From the NCBI GenBank assembly GCA_964415245.1, contig CAYQAJ010000081.1, forward strand, positions 1 through 18,698: DNA of 18,698 bases. Direction: 5' to 3'. How positions within the stretch are numbered: the first letter of the stretch is position 1; each line of letters begins with the position of its first letter. The notes under the pieces were generated by a model. The model was given only the letters and a program-made list of their open reading frames with translations, searched no databases and was not told where the DNA came from. The stretch is from CAYQAJ01 sp964415245 (GTDB taxonomy: Bacteria > Planctomycetota > Planctomycetia > Pirellulales > Pirellulaceae). The translations under genes were made by a program, and so were the position numbers. Shown here one piece after another: positions 14,910 through 18,698 of the stretch.

Positions 14910-15327
14910 ATTCCTGTTCCAAACCATCGCCCGCCGCGTCGTCCTCCTCCTCGGAGTGCGGTGGCGCTTCGGTGCTCCCAGGCTCGGGGGGCAACACTTC
15001 GCTCAAGATGCGGGCCACCTCAAGCGAATGCTTGACGCCCTGGTCCAACAGGAAGGTAAGCCGCGGCGTGTATCGGGTGCCGACGCGCTTTCCCACCTTT
15101 TGCTGTAAGAAGCCGGCGGCGCTCTCCAGTCCGTGAAGGCTAAGCTTTTGATGCGACATGTCGCCCATCACTGAAACGTGCACCTTGGCATGCCGCAGGT
15201 CGGGGGATACTTCGACGTACGTTACGGTCACGTCGCGAATGCGAGGGTCTTTCAATTCGGTAAGAATGGCCATGCTCACGACTTCGCGGATGGCCTCGGC
15301 CACTTTCAAAACACGTCGTCCGCTCAT
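14908..15327 (-). CDS. rbfA: 30S ribosome-binding factor A
   Basis: RbfA binds the 30S subunit and helps mature the 5' end of 16S rRNA. The 139-residue protein has the usual length with the KH-like pattern: MSGRRVLKVAEAIREVVSMAI, ELKDPRIRDVTVTYVEVSPDLRHAKVHVSVMG, then LESAAGFLQQKVGKRVGTRYTPRLTFLLDQGVKHSLEVARIL. It ends with an acidic tail (SEEEDDAAGDGLEQE). The frame is open upstream to about 15513, but that extension is unlike RbfA, so ATG 15327 is chosen; only a weak GGATCC lies before it. It follows infB after 283 bp, the conserved infB-rbfA order. Its stop codon lies at the end of a fold-back repeat. Confidence 0.95.
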   Translation of the reverse strand: MSGRRVLKVAEAIREVVSMAILTELKDPRIRDVTVTYVEVSPDLRHAKVHVSVMGDMSHQKLSLHGLESAAGFLQQKVGKRVGTRYTPRLTFLLDQGVKHSLEVARILSEVLPPEPGSTEAPPHSEEEDDAAGDGLEQE

Positions 15328-15610
15328 GGCCGAAGGATCCGTGGGGCGAGGGTCCGCCAACGTGAGGTGCCGTGCCGTCGCTATTCGCCGTCGACCCCAA
15401 CGGCCGGGTGCGCCCGGCGCGTCTTTCGTGGGCCTGTTCAGCCCATCGTCCGCGAATAATCGCGGCTGGGAACGGGGTGCTCGATCACGCAAGGTTGACG
15501 ATTCCGCCGCCACGCGGCAAGCGCCACCCGACGAGCGCCGCTGTGCGATCGCCTCGGGGTATTACCGCCGGGGGCGATCGCCGCGTCTCATCGCATCTCG
15601 AAGGCGGACG
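15328..15610. other. 283-bp infB-rbfA gap without a supported gene
   Basis: In many bacteria a small DUF503 gene sits between infB and rbfA; no such frame is visible here. The only open frame is the N-terminal extension of rbfA, which has no family resemblance. The gap holds the hairpin at 15545-15581. Confidence 0.6.
15545..15581 (-). other. Perfect 9-bp stem with two GCGATCGC palindromes after infB
   Basis: GCGATCGCC (15545-15553) and GGCGATCGC (15573-15581) are perfect inverted repeats, with a small inner GGT/ACC pairing in the 19-nt loop. On the - strand the structure begins about 29 nt after the infB stop. No U run follows, so it may be a processing or pausing structure, or a factor-dependent terminator. 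Confidence 0.45.
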
Positions 15611-18226
15611 TCACAGGGTACGGGCTACCTCCTCGATCTTATACGCTTCTAACACGTCGCCCACTTTGACGTCGTTGAATCCAGCCAGCTTGATGCCGCA
15701 TTCCAGGCCGCGAGCCACTTCGCGGACGTCGTCCTTTTCGCGTCGCAGCGATTCGAGCGGATACTCGCCGATCATGCGGCCATCGCGGTTGACACGCATG
15801 CGACAGCCTCGCTCGATGGAACCGCCCATGACCTGGCAGCCGGCCACTACGCCGGAGCGGCTGATGTGGAACACCTGCTTGACCAGGGCGTGGCCCAGCT
15901 CGACGACTCGCTCCTCGGGCTTGAGCTTCCCTTCCAGCGTGGCGCGGATATCGTCGGTGAGCTTGTAGATGACTTCGTACCGACGCACTTCCACCTGGCG
16001 GTCGTCGGCCAAGGCGCGGGCGTCGTCGTCGGGGATCACGTTGAAGCCGATGATGACCGCGTGCGAGGCGTGGGCCAGCATCACGTCGGCCGATGTAATC
16101 CCGCCGACCGAGGCCTGGAGGATCTTGATCTGCACCTCGGGGTGGTAGAGCTTGCCCAGCTCCTTCTGAATCGCCTCGATCGACCCGCGCGTATCGGCGC
16201 GGATGATGAGATTGAGCGTGACCACCTCGTCGGGCGATCCCAGTTTGCCCTCCTCGACGAGCTCCTGGAAGCGGGCCAGTGACACGCGGGTCGTGCTGCC
16301 CGAGAGCGACTGTTCGCGGCTCTGATCGGCACGTTTCTCGGCGATCTGGCGCGCCTGGGCGATGTCTTCGAGGGCATAGAACAGATCGCCGGCCTGCGGG
16401 GCCGATTCGAGGCCCGTCACGTTCACCGGCATCGACGGTCCAGCCACCTCGACGCGACGGCGGGGGTCGAGCGTATCGTACATCGCCTTGATGCGGCCGT
16501 ACGAAGTGCCGCAGAGCACCACGTCGCCGACGCGAAGCGTGCCGTTCTTGACGATCAGCTTCGCAATGACGCCGCGGCCGGGCTCCTGCTCGGCTTCGAG
16601 GCACGTGCCGAAGGCGGGGCGATCGGGGTTGGCCTTGTAGTGGTGAATCTCGGCGGTCAACAGCAGCGTTTCGAGCAGCTCGTCGATGCCTTCCCCTTTC
16701 ATGGCGCTCGTGGAAATCACTTCCACGTCGCCCCCCCACTGGCTCGGAAGCAGGTTCAGCGCGGCAAGCTGCTGCATAATGCGGTTTGTGTCGATGCCGG
16801 GCAGGTCGATCTTATTGAGGGCCACCACGATCGGCACGCCCGCCGCACGGGCGTGGCTTATCGCTTCCTCCGTCTGCGGCATCACGCCGTCGTCCGCGGC
16901 CACGACCAGCACCGCGATGTCGGTGACGTTGGCCCCGCGGGCCCGCATCTCGGTAAACGCCTCGTGGCCGGGTGTATCGACGAAAGCGATGGGCCGACCG
17001 TCTTTGTCGATCTGGTAGGCGCGAATGTGTTGTGTGATGCCTCCCGCCTCGCCGGCTACTACGTTCGTGCCAATGATGCGATCCAGAAGGCTGGTCTTGC
17101 CGTGATCGACGTGGCCCAGGAACGTGACCACGGGCGGGCGGGTTTGCAGCGACGCCGGATCGTCCTCGCTCTCGCGAATCTCTTGCAGAACGGTTTCCTC
17201 GAGCGACTCGGGATGCCGGAACTCAACCTCGACCCCCAGTTCGGCAGCGAGCAGCTCGACGTATTCATCGTCGATCCGCTGATTGATGGTTAGCTGCTGG
17301 CCGAGGTTCATCAGCGTCATGATCACGCGGCCGGAACTGACTCCCGCCGCCTCGGAGAAGCTCCGCACGGTGCAGGGGAGCTCGAGTACGACGTTTCCCT
17401 TGCGGGGTGCGGCGGTGTTGGTTCCGGTGCGGGTCAGACGCCGCGATCGGCGAGGTCCGCCGCCTTCCTCGTCGCCTCGCCGTCGTCCGGGACGCGCTTT
17501 GCGGTCTTTAGCGCGAGCGGCGCGGGCGTTGCCCATGCGCGCGTCGACCCCCTCCATTTCCAGCAGCTTACCGCGACGTACCCCCCGCGTCGCTTTGCCC
17601 AGAGGCGGTCCTGCGGCCGGACTGGTTGGAGCGCGTACTCCGGCAGGCCGCTTCCGTTCGGCGCCTTTGGCCTTGGCTTCGAGCTTGGTCAGATGGCCCA
17701 GCGGTGCCGCACGCCCTTCCTTGGCACCGCGAATGGCGTCCTTAGGGAGCCGGATTTCGGGTTTCTGGGCCTTGGGTTCGTCGGCGGGAGCTGGTGCGGT
17801 GGGTTGCTTGACTTCAGGGAGCTTGGCAAGGCTGATAAGAGGCTCTTTCTTACCTGCTGGTTTCGGAGATTCCCCTTCCGCCTCGATCTTTGCCGATTCG
17901 CCGGCAGGCTTTCTGGACTTGGGCTCGAGGACGCGAATTCTTCCCTTGGCCGTTCCCACCGCAACGTATTCGTCGCGCGTAAAGGCCGGCGCATCCTGGG
18001 CGACTCTCGATGGGCCTGTGGCAGAACTTACTCCGCCGGCCGGCGCGCCGGGGCGGGCGGGCTTGGTACCCCCCTTAATGAAGGCCGTTACCTTTTCGAT
18101 CTCCTCATCCGTGAGGCTGGCCAGCGCAGACCCTTTCCCCGTGATACCTGCCTTGGTGCAGATATCGACGAGCTCCTTATTCTCAATCTTGAGCTCTTTG
18201 GCGAGCGAATAAATGCGAACGGCCAC
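15611..18226 (-). CDS. infB: Translation initiation factor IF-2
   Basis: IF-2 is the GTPase that brings fMet-tRNA to the 30S subunit and promotes subunit joining. The 871-residue protein starts at GTG 18226 with a strong AAGGGGAGGG site upstream. Residues 1-52 are an IF2_N domain (MAVRIYSLAKELKIENKELV). Residues about 53-275 are a low-complexity Lys/Arg/Pro/Ala/Glu-rich linker. A second IF2_N-like domain spans about 278-345 (VRSFSEAAGVSSGRVIMTLMN). The GTPase domain shows GHVDHGKT (371-378), DTPGH (417-421) and NKID (471-474). Domains II, III and the C-terminal fMet-tRNA-binding domain follow (ending KVGDVLEAYKIEEVARTL). The gene lies between the probable nusA and rbfA. Confidence 0.98.
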   Translation of the reverse strand: MAVRIYSLAKELKIENKELVDICTKAGITGKGSALASLTDEEIEKVTAFIKGGTKPARPGAPAGGVSSATGPSRVAQDAPAFTRDEYVAVGTAKGRIRVLEPKSRKPAGESAKIEAEGESPKPAGKKEPLISLAKLPEVKQPTAPAPADEPKAQKPEIRLPKDAIRGAKEGRAAPLGHLTKLEAKAKGAERKRPAGVRAPTSPAAGPPLGKATRGVRRGKLLEMEGVDARMGNARAARAKDRKARPGRRRGDEEGGGPRRSRRLTRTGTNTAAPRKGNVVLELPCTVRSFSEAAGVSSGRVIMTLMNLGQQLTINQRIDDEYVELLAAELGVEVEFRHPESLEETVLQEIRESEDDPASLQTRPPVVTFLGHVDHGKTSLLDRIIGTNVVAGEAGGITQHIRAYQIDKDGRPIAFVDTPGHEAFTEMRARGANVTDIAVLVVAADDGVMPQTEEAISHARAAGVPIVVALNKIDLPGIDTNRIMQQLAALNLLPSQWGGDVEVISTSAMKGEGIDELLETLLLTAEIHHYKANPDRPAFGTCLEAEQEPGRGVIAKLIVKNGTLRVGDVVLCGTSYGRIKAMYDTLDPRRRVEVAGPSMPVNVTGLESAPQAGDLFYALEDIAQARQIAEKRADQSREQSLSGSTTRVSLARFQELVEEGKLGSPDEVVTLNLIIRADTRGSIEAIQKELGKLYHPEVQIKILQASVGGITSADVMLAHASHAVIIGFNVIPDDDARALADDRQVEVRRYEVIYKLTDDIRATLEGKLKPEERVVELGHALVKQVFHISRSGVVAGCQVMGGSIERGCRMRVNRDGRMIGEYPLESLRREKDDVREVARGLECGIKLAGFNDVKVGDVLEAYKIEEVARTL

Positions 18227-18232
18227 GATCGG

Positions 18233-18242
18233 CCCTCCCCTT
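18233..18242 (-). promoter_or_regulatory. Ribosome binding site deciding the GTG start of infB
   Basis: AAGGGGAGGG on the - strand, with its GGGGAGG core ending about 7 nt before GTG 18226, fixes the non-ATG start together with the conserved IF2_N beginning. Confidence 0.75.
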
Positions 18243-18350
18243 GCGATCCAGCGCCGCCCTTCGGCGCCGGGTCGCGTGTCTCCCGGTTGCTACATAGTGC
18301 ACTTCTCCTTCGGCTGGAGTGGCGCCCGGGGCGCTATGCACGTCTGACTT

Positions 18351-18450
18351 AGAGCTTATCCAAAAACCGTCGGGGACTGGCTCATTTTGCGCAGTCCGCG
18401 AAGCAAAATGTGCCTGTCCCCTTCTCTGAGACGGTTTTTGGATAAGCTCT
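18351..18450 (-). repeat. Fold-back repeat, copy A: 100-bp element with perfect 21-bp terminal inverted repeats
   Basis: Arms 18351-18371 and 18430-18450 are perfect inverted repeats of 21 bp (outer end AGAGCTTATCC). A second pair, 18372-18390 and 18403-18421, pairs at 17 of 19 positions and contains the GTGCCTGTCCCC word typical of many REP-like elements. The whole element can fold into one long hairpin with a 12-nt apical loop and a small 8-nt bulge on one side. On the - strand it begins 10 nt after the stop of the gene upstream of infB. A diverged second copy is at 14809-14909. Confidence 0.9.
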
Positions 18451-18460
18451 TAATCGTGGT

Positions 18461-18698
18461 TTACTCCGCGCCACGAGCGGTATCGCTTTCGGCCTGGCCC
18501 AAGGCGCTGGAGGATGACTCTCCCTCGGCCGCCTTCGTCGCGTCGGATTGACCGCCGCCATTGGGGCTGATTTCGTGCGCCCCGTCGCTATTGTTCCGGG
18601 CGACGTCTACCGGCGTTTCTTCGGTGGACGCCTCTTCGGTGGACGCCTCTTCACTGGGCGCCTCTTCACTGGGCGCCTCTTCACCGGGCGCCTCATCG
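18461..18698 (-). CDS. C-terminal 78 residues of the gene upstream of infB, probably NusA acidic tail (5' part outside the window)
   Basis: The frame is open on the - strand from 18697 to TAA 18461-18463. The peptide is acidic and low in complexity: repeats of EEAPS and EEAST at the start, then polar sequence ending SSSSALGQAESDTARGAE. Nothing in it is diagnostic. The assignment to NusA is inferred from its position directly before infB on the same strand, as in the common nusA-infB cluster; acidic, repetitive C-terminal tails on NusA occur in several phyla. The first base (18698) belongs to a codon cut by the window edge. The gap to infB is 234 bp and holds fold-back repeat copy A. Confidence 0.65.
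   Translation of the reverse strand, partial: DEAPGEEAPSEEAPSEEASTEEASTEETPVDVARNNSDGAHEISPNGGGQSDATKAAEGESSSSALGQAESDTARGAE
18615..18698 (-). repeat. 15-bp coding tandem repeat (acidic pentapeptide repeat)
   Basis: Five full 15-bp units and a partial sixth (18615-18629, 18630-18644, 18645-18659, 18660-18674, 18675-18689, 18690 to the edge) follow the pattern GCCTCTTCRSYGGRC on the + strand. On the coding strand each unit gives Glu-Glu-Ala/Thr-Pro/Ser-x. The repeats may continue beyond the window. Confidence 0.85.

Noticed and set aside
15328..15513. A 62-residue N-terminal extension of RbfA, or a separate small gene in the infB-rbfA gap
   Set aside because: The extension has no similarity to RbfA or DUF503; the conserved start is at 15327.
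18351..18450. Reading the fold-back element as an intrinsic terminator of the upstream gene
   Set aside because: The stem is followed by no U run on the - strand, and a diverged copy elsewhere fits a dispersed repeat better.

Overview
The window looks like chromosomal housekeeping DNA from a GC-rich member of the Planctomycetota, probably Pirellulales-like. The reasons are the gene content (a DUF1573 protein, a tetraheme cytochrome lipoprotein, TPR proteins and a glycosylase-like gene downstream of infB-rbfA), the frequent GTG starts and the patchy use of Shine-Dalgarno sites. This assignment is an inference from the reading alone. I saw no phage, transposase, CRISPR array, tRNA or rRNA.

The layout is two long convergent blocks. 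Positions 1-10406 are all on the + strand: the 3' part of gatB (tRNA amidotransferase), a SAM hydrolase of the DUF62 family, a DUF4416 protein, a polyprenyl-phosphate sugar-1-phosphate transferase, an O-antigen ligase/polymerase-like membrane protein with a C-terminal TPR-like region (coupled to the transferase by a 4-bp overlap), a DUF1573 exported protein, a lipoprotein that joins a nucleotidase-like domain to four CxxCH haem motifs, and an unrecognised multi-pass membrane protein. Positions 10508-18698 are all on the - strand. Read in the direction of transcription they are the acidic C-terminal tail of the gene before infB (probably nusA), infB, rbfA, an HhH-GPD/endonuclease III-like protein with a basic tail, a large exported TPR protein, and yebC. 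The - strand block is a translation-factor cluster of the common nusA-infB-rbfA type with planctomycete-type additions. The blocks meet in a gap of about 100 bp with no convincing terminator.

The most interesting structure is between genes. Two copies of a ~100-bp fold-back repeat lie at 18351-18450 and 14809-14909, in the same orientation, each at the 3' end of a gene (49 of 58 core positions identical by eye). The first copy has perfect 21-bp terminal inverted repeats; the element resembles a REP/BIME or a MITE. Separately, the gap between the TPR gene and yebC is framed by two 31-bp degenerate heptanucleotide tandem tracts, one starting 3 nt after the TPR stop codon and the other ending 4 nt before the yebC start, where a ribosome binding site would be. 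A 15-bp tandem repeat encodes an acidic pentapeptide repeat at the window's right edge.
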